From positions 18,699-82,698 of the forward strand of contig MU405371.1 in assembly GCA_022836615.1 (NCBI GenBank): a stretch of DNA of 64,000 bases, in the 5' to 3' direction. Every line of letters starts with the position of its first letter. The stretch's first letter is position 1. The stretch comes from Annulohypoxylon bovei var. microspora (Eukaryota > Ascomycota > Sordariomycetes > Xylariales > Hypoxylaceae). Both the position numbers and the translations under genes were made by a program. Below the pieces are notes generated by a model that saw only the letters and a list, made by a program, of their open reading frames with translations, was not told the DNA's origin and searched no databases. This document shows, in pieces, positions 37,049 to 48,549 of the stretch.

Positions 37049-38020
37049 ATGATGTTTCTCTATACGCTTGCAGCCACCGCGCTGTCATTCACTCTCATAT
37101 CCGCGTCGGTGATTCGAAGGAACGAAGCTGCGGTATTCAGTCAACAATTTGCCGATCCGTCGGTCATTGAAGAAGAAGACGGCACGTGGTACGCTTTCGG
37201 GACGGCAGGCAACGGCAAGCATGTGCAAATTGCCATAGGAGACTGTCTCTACGGAGACTGGAGTCTCCTAAACGACACCGACGCGCTTCTCAGACCTGCC
37301 GCCTGGACCACCGGACGCAATACCTGGGCGCCCGACGTACGCCGACTGGCGGACGGGTCCTACGTAATGTATTATAGCGGTGAGGTGGCCGAAGATGCTG
37401 CTCACCACTGCATCGGCACAGCCGTTTCGAGCACGGTCTATGGGCCATACGTACCCGACGACGAGCCTTTCGCCTGCGACCTCGCCATCGGCGGTTCTAT
37501 CGACCCCTCGGGATTTGAGGATGCCGACGGTAGACGATATGTCCTATACAAGATCGACGGGAACAGTGTCGGACACGGCGGCAGCTGCGGCAATACCGTA
37601 GAGCCGATCGTCCCCACGCCAATTATGCTCCAAGAGGTAGCACAGGATGGCGTGACGAAGATTGGCGACGCGATGCAAATCTTTGACCGCAGCGACGAAG
37701 ATGGCCCTTTGGTAGAGGCGCCAAGTGTGGTACGCACACCTGATGGAATGTACATCCTGTTCTTCAGCAGCGGGTGCTATCTGGAACCGACCTACAACGT
37801 CAACTACGCGACGTCGACTAGCCTGGCAGGCCCATACCAACGAGCCGACGACCCGATGATCAGAACAGGGGAGTACAACTTGCAAGCACCCGGCGGCGCC
37901 ACCGCGGTGAACGTCAGGAACCAAGTCGGAATAGCTTATCATGCAAACTGCCCAGCAGGACGGTGTTTGCACACATCGCCAACCGTCATTAACGGCCGGG
38001 AGGTGAGAGTGGTAATATAG
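37049..38020 (+). CDS. secreted glycoside hydrolase family 43-type enzyme
   Basis: A single exon of 323 codons. The signal peptide (MMFLYTLAATALSFTLISAS) is followed by RR at 23-24, a possible Kex2 site. The five-bladed beta-propeller pattern of GH43 is visible with the acidic triad: D36 in FADPSV (base), D152 in IDPSGF (pKa modulator) and E223 in VEAPSV (acid). WAPDVRRL and the GPY repeats also fit. The length, about 320 residues, is a catalytic domain alone without a carbohydrate-binding module. Members act as arabinanases, xylosidases or arabinofuranosidases on plant hemicellulose; the exact specificity cannot be read. No introns and no clustered sugar genes nearby. Confidence 0.9.
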   Translation: MMFLYTLAATALSFTLISASVIRRNEAAVFSQQFADPSVIEEEDGTWYAFGTAGNGKHVQIAIGDCLYGDWSLLNDTDALLRPAAWTTGRNTWAPDVRRLADGSYVMYYSGEVAEDAAHHCIGTAVSSTVYGPYVPDDEPFACDLAIGGSIDPSGFEDADGRRYVLYKIDGNSVGHGGSCGNTVEPIVPTPIMLQEVAQDGVTKIGDAMQIFDRSDEDGPLVEAPSVVRTPDGMYILFFSSGCYLEPTYNVNYATSTSLAGPYQRADDPMIRTGEYNLQAPGGATAVNVRNQVGIAYHANCPAGRCLHTSPTVINGREVRVVI

Positions 38021-39905
38021 GGCACCGTCAGACGTCACGGCGCGTATTCGCGGAGGGTGAGGAAAGCTTGTATTGGACCTAAATGGTTCGACGAATTCCG
38101 AGAAGAGATACAGGGGCAAGTGTGAACAACGTACGCTTAGAAAACTGGGAGGCGAGGAGTTGGGAGATGGCTCAGTCGACACTTGTCGCTCTAGAGGTGT
38201 TCATAAGAATTGGGGATAGATTTCGATACTTCATTTTTAATGCCTTTAGATCTTTAGATTTGGGAATGACAGCGAACGATACCAGAGCGCATATAGGTAT
38301 GCTTAGAAGTACAGATATCTTGATAATAATACGTTCTTTTTGATTACACTGGTGACCGGTTTTGAGTAAGCTGATATTGTTCGTTCTAAAAACTTGAAAG
38401 CTTGAAGAAGTTTAACATTGATGTGAATGGATCCACTCAAGATAATGGGAATTGTGGCTAGCCTGACTGCCTGAGACCCGGATGCCTGAGAGGGCGCTCG
38501 CTGGTGGATATGGAGCCAAGCCTAATGAGGAATAGCCGCTGTGGCTAATAGCATTCAAGTTTCTTACTAGTCTCCTAAAAATAAGCGCTCATCCAACCTG
38601 TTCTACATTTTTCTTCAACTCCAGGGCTGCAAGCTGCAGATGTTCTATCACAGTCACATTTCTACGCGTAGTAAATGTGACTATATGTTCCCACTCCGCT
38701 CCCGTAAGCCTACTCATCGTTCAATCTTGCTGTCTTCCGGTTGCTCCTTGGCCTTTTTCTTGAAGCGCGCCTGCGACGTCGAGATGTCGGGTACCTACCT
38801 ACTTTGTCGCAACCTCTCTCCTGAAGAACTTTTCGTTTTTACCTACTAGGTACTTAGCGCATGTCCGGAATATTAGATGACGAATCGCAAATTCGCACAT
38901 CGTTAGGCAACGCAAGATCGCCTATAATACCATGAGCCTCTAAATCGAAAGTCGCTCGGGATTAATTAGTTCTATAAACCATGAGCTTTCTTATGGAATC
39001 CATGGACCTCCAGCTGTTTCTTCGCGGGCTCACTGGGTCTGTCATCTGATGTAGCGGATTAACCGTCTATCAACCCTGTCACATACCTCTTCTTGGTTCT
39101 TGGTTTACATACCTTACCCTTACCGAGATATTACGAGGCTCTTTTCTTTTCTTCCCTAAGCAGGATCAAGCTAGATAAAGATTGTTTTGTTAGTCTCTAA
39201 ATGGTCGTGATTCTTGCCGCCAGCGACCTCGTTACCGACCCACTAGCGGTGCTGGGTGAGATTACCGAACAAATCACGGCGCTTAGGAACAATGTCTAGG
39301 CCACGAATCCTTCCCATTGGCTCTTATTTTCTGGGGTAACCTTCTTCAGGTATTCATCTTTCGCTCTTCAATGTGACCTCTTGTTTGGCAACATGCGATC
39401 ACTGTTTAAACATGTGTACATATACACTACATACATATGTGCAGTAGGTCGGAGAATTTCTATACTGCCAGGGGCAAGATAGACTGGTATTGATCCAATG
39501 CTACCTCTCGGCATGTGGCATTCTACATATGTCTTGCTTCTAGGCGCCGACTACAACCAAGCCGCCAGTAGCGTACAATTGATAGCGCGCGATGCATCGC
39601 CATCACTACCTCAGTTCCATAACCAAGATCCACCAAGACTGATCGGATCTAATATATTATTCGGTCTGTTCCGAGTCCCCCAATGTAGCCATCAACCCAT
39701 CAAACCGTTGCGCTCTTTTTCTTAACTCGGAGTGTCTGGATATTTCGAAGCTCTCCCAAGAGCCTATTCAGAACTCTAACCAGCTGGCTGGCGGTAATTT
39801 CATAAAAATATTATTGTAATATCTCAAATCCCTAATAATTCACCTTTATCACTACCACTCTTTTAGTACCTATACGACAACTGTGTCGACATATCTCCAG
39901 GCGAG
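38021..39905. other. 1.9-kb intergenic region, no gene seen
   Basis: Only small frames. Contains an inverted pair of CAGTCACATTTCTACGCG and CGCGTAGTAAATGTGACTAT-like sequence at 38652-38686 that could form a hairpin, and an ACATATGT-rich patch near 39415-39445. Confidence 0.4.
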
Positions 39906-41519
39906 ATGGCTTCTCTTCCGTCTATTATAATGCTTACGCTCCTTGCACACCATGTCGCTAGTTTACAAGTCACCCCGAATTCTCCCTGCGCTTCTTCTTG
40001 CATAGACTCTACCGGCCTCGATTTGTCCGATCCAAACTCGTCTACGACGAGTAATTCTGATATCACATGTTACGATTCCGAATATTCCAGCTCACCTGCG
40101 GGTCAAAAATACCAGAGGTGTATGAGGTGTCTCCAAGACAGCACCTTCGCCCAAGGGAGTGAGAGCGACCAGCTTTGGTTCTTATGTAAGCACGTCTCAC
40201 ACTCTTCCAGATCTCAATTCTGACATACAACGAAGATAACCTCAGATATACGTTTGATTATTGCATTTTGGGGTTTCCCAACGCCACGGAAGTAGCGTCG
40301 ACCCCCTGCTCGACGTCCACCGCATGTGGTGGATTAGATGAGGCCTTCACGGACGACAATCTCGACCCGAAGACGCCCAACTACTCATACTGCAGTGCGG
40401 ATGGTTCCGGCATGACCAGTGATGTAGTGTCCGAGTGCATGTCCTGCGTAGGCGCATTGGATGGCCAGAACTATTTGGCAAACTGTAAAACACCCCATCG
40501 TATTAGTTATATCTTAATTGCTAACGACGCCCGCAGTCCTCATCGCTCTCGACGCAGGTTGCAGTCAGCAGCCTCCGACAGGAACATTAATAGGACTGAA
40601 TGACACTGTATTCTCCGAGGCCAGGATTAGTGCCGTTGATCCCGCCGTTGAAAAGTCTACTGGCGACAAAGGACCTGCACTGTCCACAACTCAGATTGCA
40701 GGAATTGCTGTCGGCACCGTCGTCGTCATCCTGGCAATAGCTGGCTTCCTATTCGTACATTTCCGTAAGCGCCACAACCGCCGCCTTCTACTCGGAGACG
40801 TCAGGGCCTCGACAGTAGGACAGAAGAAGAGTCGCCATCGTCCTGACTCGTCACTCTCATTCCGCTGTCAAACGCACTTAACACCGAGGTCACCATCATT
40901 TTTTCCAAACCCATCCAACGATACCATCGAAGAGGAGAAGCCTTACGCGAGCCCGTTCTCCGCTCTTGGTTCCCACCCCATTTCCCCGGGTTCGCCAAGA
41001 AAATCTGCCTGGCAAGCTCAGAACAGTGATCCGAGTCTCGATTCAGCCTCGCGGTCAGGAAATAAAGCATTGCCACTACACAACATCGCCACCGCCATCC
41101 CAACAATCCCGGGAAGCGTGCACTACTCTACCTCGCCAAAGGCTGCGTTCTTCTCGCCTACCGATGAGCCAGCCAGCACTACCAGCACCAAGAGCACGGC
41201 GCAACTTCTACCCCTGAGACAATACAACCCGGCCGAGTACGGAATTTCCTCGCCGCAAGTTGGCAACACTCCCGACGGCACATTCAGCAGTCCCACGTCC
41301 GGCTCAACCTCCAGCCCCCTACTAAGTCGAGCCTGGGAGCAAAGGGCCTCGACATGGGACTTGCCGCCCCGCAGCTCTAGCAAGCCGACAGGTATCGGAG
41401 CCTGGGAAAGAGTGGCCGCGGGAGTGGCGGCGAAGAATAGGAGGACCAGTAATACCGGGAGTCCCGTCGAGACTAAGCAGATTAATTTCAACTTCCCTCC
41501 CCCACCTGCCCGGCGATAA
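39906..41519 (+). CDS. Cys-rich ectodomain / single TM / Ser-Pro-rich tail membrane protein, paralog C
   Basis: Exons 39906-40185, 40236-40484 and 40537-41519 (phase 1 both) give 503 aa. A signal peptide (MASLPSIIMLTLLAHHVASL) is followed by LQVTPNSPCASSC and the same cysteine series as paralogs A and B (CMRC, DYCILGF, TPCSTSTAC, YCSADG, CMSC, DAGC). WFLY/NLRY is built across intron 1, and NFLIALDAGC across intron 2, exactly as in paralog A. The TM helix is QIAGIAVGTVVVILAIAGFL with a basic FRKRHNRR stop-transfer. The ~280-residue tail is rich in Ser, Pro and Thr with several SP/TP sites, giving potential phosphorylation. A and C are the closer pair in the ectodomain; B is more divergent. Likely plasma-membrane surface protein. 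Confidence 0.82.
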
Positions 41520-41920
41520 TGCATACCTACAACATGTATAAATACCCCCATACCTAGCTAGAAACAAGCTCTCGAAACTTTTACTCTCGACTGCAGTAGA
41601 TAACTGCCTTAGTGACCTATTTGCTATCAGATTCCAGGGTATACTACGCATGCAATGTTACCCTATTTCGTATAATTGCAGTCGTGGCATCTCTTACACT
41701 ACTCTTTCTGTCAAAAAATGCCTAGTAGTTAAGTGTCTAGGTTACGGTCTATCGACCTAACTAGGTAAGTAGGTAAACATCTCGATACATACGCGATTTT
41801 AATATGTACCTCCTTCATTGAACACGAGCTGAAGTTCAGTCATCATCGTAACCAACTTTTGCACCTCGGCCTAATATACCAACTTATCGTTAAACACAAT
41901 ACCCCTGAGAATTGCTAAAC
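41520..41920. other. convergent intergenic region
   Basis: Meeting 3' flanks of paralog C (+) and guanine deaminase (-). A TAGGTAAGTAGGTAAA stretch at about 41764-41777 is one of the dispersed TAGG runs. No gene. Confidence 0.4.
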
Positions 41921-43297
41921 TTAGCGCTTGACTTGACACCCACGTACGTAAACTTCCTTAATATTCCGGTCGTCGCCCGTCATTACGAACTTATTAAAAA
42001 TAGTCCCCACAGAATCTTCATCTTCTAACATAGTCATGATCCCCGAGGCATTCGCATCGATAACCAGGGCGTCAAACTCCTTGTAGGGTTCAAAATTGCC
42101 GACCTTAGCATCCAAGCCACACACCTTGGCCCCTCCAAGCGTAGCCAGGTAGAAAAGCTCCCCGATGTCCAACCCCTTATCCATGCCCTGGCTCATCACC
42201 TCCCGCGCGTTCGACGCCACGAGCGCTTGCCTCATAGCATCTAGTATGCTGCTTGAGAACCCGCCGCCGCTATCGGTTCCGAGGCCGACTTTGATTCCGC
42301 GTCGTAGGAAATCCCGCACAGGTGCTGCCATGAAGCCCCCGCCAACCGTCATGTTCGAGACAGGGCAGTGCGCGACGCCGCAGTCGAGCTCCTGGAGACG
42401 GCTCATCTCGTACTCGGTCATATGGCAGCAGTGAGCGAGGATTGAGCGCTCGTTCAGTAAGCCGTAATGCTCATACAGGTCCGCCTCGCTTCCCTTGAAC
42501 TGCGGGAATAGCTGCTGGGTAAACTTCATCTCCTGATCTGCCTCGTTGAAGTGCGTCTGGATTGGCAGGTCCAGGTTTGCCGCCGCGATCTTGCCTAGGC
42601 CGTCTAACAAGCCCGGATCGCAGGAGATGGCAAAGCGCGGCGTCAGCACGTGTTTCAGCAGCTCACTCTCCGGATCAATGCTCCGGATGTGTTTGATACA
42701 CTTCTCTGTGTCCTTGAGGGATGCCTCGACGCTCGCGTCGCGGTAGTAGTCTGGGGCGTTCCGGTTCATGTTGCACTTGCCGACGAGCGCGCGCTGGCCC
42801 TTCTCTAGGCATATGTCCGCCAGGATGTTGGTGGCTTCCGCGTGTAGCGAGCCGTAGTACGATGCGGTCGTGATTCCCTGCTTTAGGAAGCCGTCCACGC
42901 AGCTAGAGTAGACGCGGCGCGCGTACTCCGGATCGCGGAACCGTGCCTCATTTGGAAATGTGACTTTATCAAGCCAATCCAAGATATGCATGCTCTGACC
43001 TAGCCCGCGCTGTGCCCATTGCGGCGCATGGTTGTGTGTGTCGACGAAACCCGGCATCAGGAATTGGCCGCGGGGTAGGTATCGCACACTTTCTAAAGAT
43101 GCGGAGCGGATGTCCAGCGATGATAACAAGGAGGGTATTTCATCCTTTGGAACATTTTCAGTTAGGTTGATGATCTTACCATTAGCGTCGACGATAAGCA
43201 AGGCACTCTCAAATATGTTAAGTTCCGTTGGCCCTCGTGAGTGAATTATCGTACCGTGGAAGAGTTGGTAACCCATCTCGTGTGTTTTATCTATCAA
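41921..43297 (-). CDS. GUD1: guanine deaminase
   Basis: A single exon of 458 codons. It has the amidohydrolase fold with metal ligands H88 and H90 in PGFVDTHNHAPQ, a His in QTHFNE, a His in LAHCCHMTE and Asp in GLGTDSGGG. APQWAQRGLG after the HxH is typical of guanine deaminases. The reaction is guanine to xanthine plus ammonia with one zinc, in purine salvage and nitrogen scavenging; location cytosolic, since there is no targeting signal. The first ATG gives MIDKTHEMGYQLFHG; M8 is an alternative. Length agrees with the family. It runs divergently from the RBR ligase 600 bases away across a (TAGG)8 tract. Confidence 0.93.
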   Translation of the reverse strand: MIDKTHEMGYQLFHGTIIHSRGPTELNIFESALLIVDANGKIINLTENVPKDEIPSLLSSLDIRSASLESVRYLPRGQFLMPGFVDTHNHAPQWAQRGLGQSMHILDWLDKVTFPNEARFRDPEYARRVYSSCVDGFLKQGITTASYYGSLHAEATNILADICLEKGQRALVGKCNMNRNAPDYYRDASVEASLKDTEKCIKHIRSIDPESELLKHVLTPRFAISCDPGLLDGLGKIAAANLDLPIQTHFNEADQEMKFTQQLFPQFKGSEADLYEHYGLLNERSILAHCCHMTEYEMSRLQELDCGVAHCPVSNMTVGGGFMAAPVRDFLRRGIKVGLGTDSGGGFSSSILDAMRQALVASNAREVMSQGMDKGLDIGELFYLATLGGAKVCGLDAKVGNFEPYKEFDALVIDANASGIMTMLEDEDSVGTIFNKFVMTGDDRNIKEVYVRGCQVKR

Positions 43298-43901
43298 GTT
43301 TCTAAAATGGCCTTTGGAGTGGACTCAGCATTGCTCCAAAGATCTTTATTTGGGACCGGAGTGTAATATCCTGGCTTAGGTAGGTAGGTAGGTAGGTAGG
43401 TAGGTAGGCGGATAGATAAGTCAAGATTGAATGTTCCGAACGCACTGTAGTGAAAGATAAACTTTGCCAGCTGTGTGTTGATTAACGTCAGGTGTGATCA
43501 GCTGTTCAGGGGTACTCTACATACTTTGAGACAGGGCATATTAGAGACCTAGTGACAATACATAAAATAGTTAGGTATGTACCCAGGTGCTGACGGTTGG
43601 TCGTGCATGTGTGTTCAATGAATGTTATTAGCAACCTAAAAATGACTGTATACCCGCTATCTACAAAGTACAATCTGAATGTACATTGAAGTGTCAAACG
43701 AACACTGCTACCACAGCAACCGACAGGCAGGACCGATGCACCTAGGTACCTACCAAAGACAACAAGGTTCAGAACACCAACAGAACCTAATTACTCGGTT
43801 CGATCTTCCAAATTTCTCACCTGATAATTTTACGTCTCTTGTTCTTTTACAACTTCGTGCGACATCAATCGCATTTTGAATGCTAGAATTCATCGACAGC
43901 T
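43298..43901. promoter_or_regulatory. divergent promoter between guanine deaminase and RBR ligase
   Basis: A 600-base shared upstream region containing the (TAGG)8 tract and a CACCTAGGTACCTACC palindromic motif at 43739-43754. GATA-type core sites occur (GATAGATAAG near 43412), which would fit nitrogen regulation of a purine-catabolic gene, but such sites are frequent by chance. Confidence 0.3.
43377..43408. repeat. (TAGG)8 microsatellite
   Basis: Eight perfect TAGG units in tandem, the longest instance of the tetranucleotide found all over the intergenic DNA of this window. Confidence 0.95.
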
Positions 43902-45439
43902 ATGGATATGTTACTCGATGGACAAATGGACGACGAGGACACTGCTCTTGCAATCCACCTAATGCAAGAGGATGTCCAGGCAATCATGCTTGATAGTACG
44001 CGAAAGGGGAAGCAGATTGAGGGCTCAGAAACCGACGGGCAGCTTGCATTCAAGCTCTTTCTAGACGAACTGCAAACTGCAGAAACGACTTATAGTGATC
44101 GACAAATGACTAGAAGCATCCTCCATGCCATGCAGACTGATGGCCCTGCTATTCCCCAATGCCAAGATGAGGAAAACGTCGCCGAAGCTGATCGCAGCAT
44201 ATCGCCAGCTCTTAGCAACGGAGAGAATGCGCTGAGGACACCACAAGCGAACCCTGGATCTACGACTTACGACGAATATGTTGAGAAACTGTCATTCGAA
44301 CTCAACACTGGAGCCGGTGGCAGCAGTGATCCTCATGACACTGGTGAGATACTGGATCAGCCGGAAAGTTCTTCGTGGGCTTCCTCGCGTCAGCTGAAGA
44401 ACATGCGACACTGTGATGCTTGTAGAGACCGAAAGCATTTCGCAGACCTAGCTCGGGCCCCATGCCAACACGAATACTGTTCTCAGTGTCTCACTCACAT
44501 ATTTCAGAACGCTACGAATGACGAGTCTTTCTTTCCTCCACGGTGCTGCAAGCAACCAATTCCTCTGGGCACGAACCTGATATTCCTCGATGCTGCTGTG
44601 GTTGAAGAGTTCTGCCAGAAGGCCCTCGAATTTTCCACGCCTCGACGAACCTATTGTCACAACCACACGTGTGCCCGGTTCATTCCGTCGACAAATTATG
44701 CTAATGATATAGCTACGTGCGACCAATGTGGAAGTCAAACATGCATAACATGCAAGGGTGTCTCGCATAATGGCGAGTGTCCGAATGACGAGCAACTTCA
44801 ACAAGTCGTGCAGCTAGCTCAAAATGAGCTCTGGCAACGTTGTCAAAATTGCTCGGCCATGGTTGAGCTGGACACAGGCTGCAATCACATGACGTAAGTT
44901 TAGAAAGCCCTCACCAACTGCAACGCAACCTGCTCACATTCCCTAGCTGTCGATGCAAGTATGAGTTTTGCTACGTCTGTGGATCTCGGTGGAAGACTTG
45001 CGATTGCCCTCACTGGGAAGAGAGTCGTCTATACGCGCGCGCTGCTCAGATAGACGCACGTAACCAGCCCCGCCCTCAACCAAACCCTGTCGTTGCCCAA
45101 CAGCCGCAGCGGGCCCTCCCGGTCATGGCTATGGTAGAAGATGAGGAGGAGGAATTACGAATGGCCGAGGAGCGACTACGAATGATCGAAGAAGCTAGGG
45201 AACGACAATTTGCGGAAGAATTCCGTATACAAGAACAAGAACGCCAAGAACACCGGCAGCGACTTGAAAAGTTCATGGCAGACCTGCGAAATAATCACGA
45301 GTGCGATCACGAACGCTGGATGAATCAGAGAGGACCGCATGAGTGCGAGCAATGCGGTGATGTTATGCCTTTGTTTATCTACGAATGTCGGCAATGCCAT
45401 ATCATGGCTTGCCGTTCCTGCCGATACCATGTGCTCTGA
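43902..45439 (+). CDS. RBR-type (RING-IBR-RING) E3 ubiquitin ligase
   Basis: Exons 43902-44893 and 44947-45439 (phase 2) give 494 aa. RING1 starts at about residue 168 (HCDACRDRKHF, CQHEYCSQC), then the IBR (YCHNHTCARF, CDQCGSQTCITC, NGEC). RING2 (RCQNCSAMVELDTGCNHMTC, CRCKYEFCYVCG, CDCPHW) has the catalytic cysteine expected at C327 of TGCNHM by comparison with parkin. The intron falls inside RING2. A Glu/Arg-rich coiled coil (~395-455) and a last Cys/His cluster (CDHERW, CEQCGD, CRQC, CRSCRYH) follow. RBR ligases pass ubiquitin through the RING2 thioester. Proteins with this arrangement are common and expanded in Pezizomycotina; targets are unknown. Confidence 0.9.
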
Positions 45440-46358
45440 GTGTAGGTGCAATATGCATCTTTCTCTTGCTCCCATGCGTATATTTGATCCCACAAAGTAG
45501 TGGCATCGGCATAGGTAGGTACCTACCTAGTTGGGTATCTACCACGTCCGAGGAACAAGGGTACTATTGCCCGGCAGAGAAGCTACGATCAGACATGGAT
45601 AAGCTATGCGTAAATGGTCATGAACTGTACGCCATAGAGGGAATAATCGCTGTCACTGGCTGAGAGTACAATGGAATGGATGCCGGAGGCAGCAAGAACT
45701 ATTTCACACAGCTACACCCGCAAACCAATTTGCCATTGCTAGGCAGAAAAACCAATTCACCCGTACCATAAAACGAAATAGTCCGAGTATTTGCTTCTCA
45801 GTGATATATTTGTCTTGCCCCCTTTTGCATGTGACCCCTGTGCCCCTGTCCATATGACCCCACGTAAAAGATTTCGAATTTGGGTACCAGTTGGAACAAC
45901 ATACCTAATTTAATTACATCCATCAGTGTAGGTAGAATATTCAGCTGCTTAGATTTGATAACACTTAAGAAGTACGCGATAAAAAGGGGCTCCCTCTTTT
46001 CTTCCACGAATGGGGGTCAAGATGCTTATTTTCTTCGCGTTGCGTCATGTCTGCACTAAACCAACCAACCGCCTTCTAAGTAAGACTTATCTATTTTCTA
46101 CACGTCGGCACAAAGGTCGATCATATGGCTTCAACGTAGGATACTAAGAATTAGGATATATATGCAACTGATATATAGCTAGCGAGATCTCTTCCAGGTA
46201 ATTACCGCGGTATCGCCTTTTTTAATAGCTCAAACTAACTAGGTTAGGTGGTCTACCATGTAGGGCACATTGCTCTTGTGTAAAATATTCACGTAGAATC
46301 TTCGATATCACTACCTAGGTAGGTAGTAATTGAGGTCCTCGTCATTTTGCATAGTTGA
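45440..46358. other. convergent intergenic region
   Basis: Between the RBR ligase (+) and a monooxygenase (-). Holds palindromes TAGGTAGGTACCTACCTA at 45512-45529 and ACTACCTAGGTAGGTAGT at about 46310-46328. No gene. Confidence 0.45.
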
Positions 46359-47980
46359 TCAATTATCATAGGAGCCCTTGAGTCTTTGTTGGAACACTTT
46401 GTAGTTGGTTTTCCACACGTTATCCATCCCCGGTAGCGGATCCAACCCGGCCTTCATCAGGTCTTCATTAACCCAGTTCAAAACTTTATCGATATACGCG
46501 TCTTCCTCCCCGAACATGCTGTGGAACCTGTCCCCAGGCTGAAACCGAGCTTTCCGTTCCCTGTGCTCCTCTTTCATAATCGGTTTAGGGGGGAGCCGAG
46601 CTTGTCCTGTGAAGACTTTAGCCGCCACCTGAGCCTGGAAGTCAAATAGCGAAAATGTCGATACTAGATGAGAGACACCTATGAATGCTAGAGTTGGATC
46701 CGGGATGTAGAATATGTCCTTGTGTAAGTTGTGCGTGATGTAGCCATCAGACGTTATGAGAATCTTCTCGTCGGCGTTCTCCCAGGGAACTAAAGGCTGT
46801 TCCAGATCTCCGAGAAAGGGGTAGGACGTTATGTATCCCGTTGCGATAATAACGTGGTCGATGCCTTCAAGTATCTTCCCATCCTCAAGCACGACCTTTC
46901 CCGGTATCGCTTCATCAGGTTTCAGGGGTCGATAACTAGAATTCTCAGCATTCTCGCCAGCAGGGATGAACTCGGCAACCATCGCTACCCTGTCGACACC
47001 CTCAGGTAGACGTGACGTAAGTACATCATACTTGCTTTCGCGCCTGCTCTGAATTATCTTGGCCCCCAAAGGAGCAGTCTCCTTAGCGATATCCAAAGCC
47101 GAGACACCAGCACCAATTATGAGAATATTCTGGTTACTAAAAGGAATAGGGGTCCGATACTGCTTCGAATGCGTGACGCGATCTGGGAAGCGCCGCTTCC
47201 ACGCGGACAGTCCTGGGACGTCTGGTACAAACGGGATATGGTAGTGCCCGCTCGCTACCAAGACAGCATCAAACTTCCAGGTTTTCTTCGTGAGCGTGTG
47301 ACCAGACTTGGTCCTTGCGAACGTAGTTGTAACAACAGTCCATCTGTCATCGCCCTCTGGCTTTGATACACTTTCCACTCGCGTGTGGAAGGTGATTTTA
47401 TCGTAGACGCTGTGAACGCGGGCAATATCGTTAATATATTGGTGAACCACCTTTTGGTCGACGAAGTCCTCACTGCCTTCTGGCCACTGCAGTAAGCTGC
47501 TTCGCATAATAGGGGTTGGAATATTGTTCTTCAACCCGGCATAGCTGCAGTTATGTCAATATCTCGTGCAAGAGTTTGAAGGCCGCTGTAATTTGCAATG
47601 TAAAATCAGGATGCTTAGGTAAGTGACTTGCAGGAGTCGAATTAGCTTTCTCTGGATTGCTTTAATACGTACCATGGATTCGGTGGACCGTGTATCAACG
47701 CGACTTCATCCGAACGTAATCCTTCTTGTCCAACCTCTGCCCAATTTGGAGCGGGAGGCCTGACGTTAGGAAATGGTGGGTCCCTATCTGGTTGAGGCTC
47801 GTAATCCCACACACCACCAACTACGCCGGTCCGCTCAAACACGGTAACGTCGAATCCGGCCCGGAGGAGGTGAGCGGCCGACACAACACCACTAATACCC
47901 GCGCCGATCACAGCCACATCCTTGATGTTTCCGAGAGCCGACCCGCTCTCAGCTTTGTCATCACTAGCCAGGGAACCCAT
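46359..47980 (-). CDS. FAD-dependent monooxygenase (FMO-like)
   Basis: Exons 47980-47673 and 47544-46359 (phase 2) give 497 aa. The FAD motif VAVIGAGISGVVSAAHLL lies at about residue 23; the FMO signature region YHIPFVPDVPGL comes later. The NADP motif ILIIGAGVSALDIAKE (about residue 215) has G-A-G-V-S, and IIATGYITSYPFL is the second ATG-containing motif typical of FMOs. HGPPNP|CYAGLKNNIP is formed across the intron. Likely oxygenates an N- or S-containing small molecule. It is the nearest neighbour of the MFS carrier on the same strand (~570 bases apart), and the dioxygenase at 51334 is divergent, so a small catabolic or detoxifying group is possible. Confidence 0.88.
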
Positions 47981-48549
47981 TGTGATAATACGGGGAGAGA
48001 TGAGAGAAACGGCTTGACGAGTAGCGGGTACAGCAAGATATGAATAGAAACGGAACCTAGGCGTGACTGTGGAGCTTTACAATGCCTATCAGCTCATTTA
48101 CTCGTCGGGGACACGATCTCCTCATTTCGGATGCTTGGTGTTGATTAGAAATCGTAGCATCCCATCGCATTGGATCCGTAGATGAGGCGATATGCAGCCG
48201 CGATTACGTGCTTGTCAGACTCATGGTTGCGCGGGAAAAACACGTGGGAGAGAGCTAGGTATGATCTGGCGGAGATGGTGGGACAACAATTCTTGATATA
48301 CACATGTCATAGTTATGTGGAGGAATTGCGCAATTTCAACTAATGTGTGATTATCTTCTAGTCCGCCCACTGATAGGTATGCGTACCTAGGTAGAAACAG
48401 GAATGTTCAGCTCGGGTTTCGGTGTCAATATTATCTCTAGCTCCTTTTTATTTCTTCTATAGGTAATCAAACCATAGCTTACCCAGGTAAACTACCTAGG
48501 TACCTAGGTAGGCACCTAATCTACAGTTTTACTAGTTCTTTGCCTAGAG
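47981..48549. other. intergenic, no gene seen
   Basis: Upstream DNA of the monooxygenase and 3' flank of the MFS gene. A CTACCTAGGTACCTAGGTAG palindromic stretch lies at about 48492-48511. Confidence 0.45.

Noticed and set aside
45385..45663. 92-codon frame after the RBR stop
   Set aside because: Different frame, no intron from the RBR gene leads into it, and no recognisable sequence.
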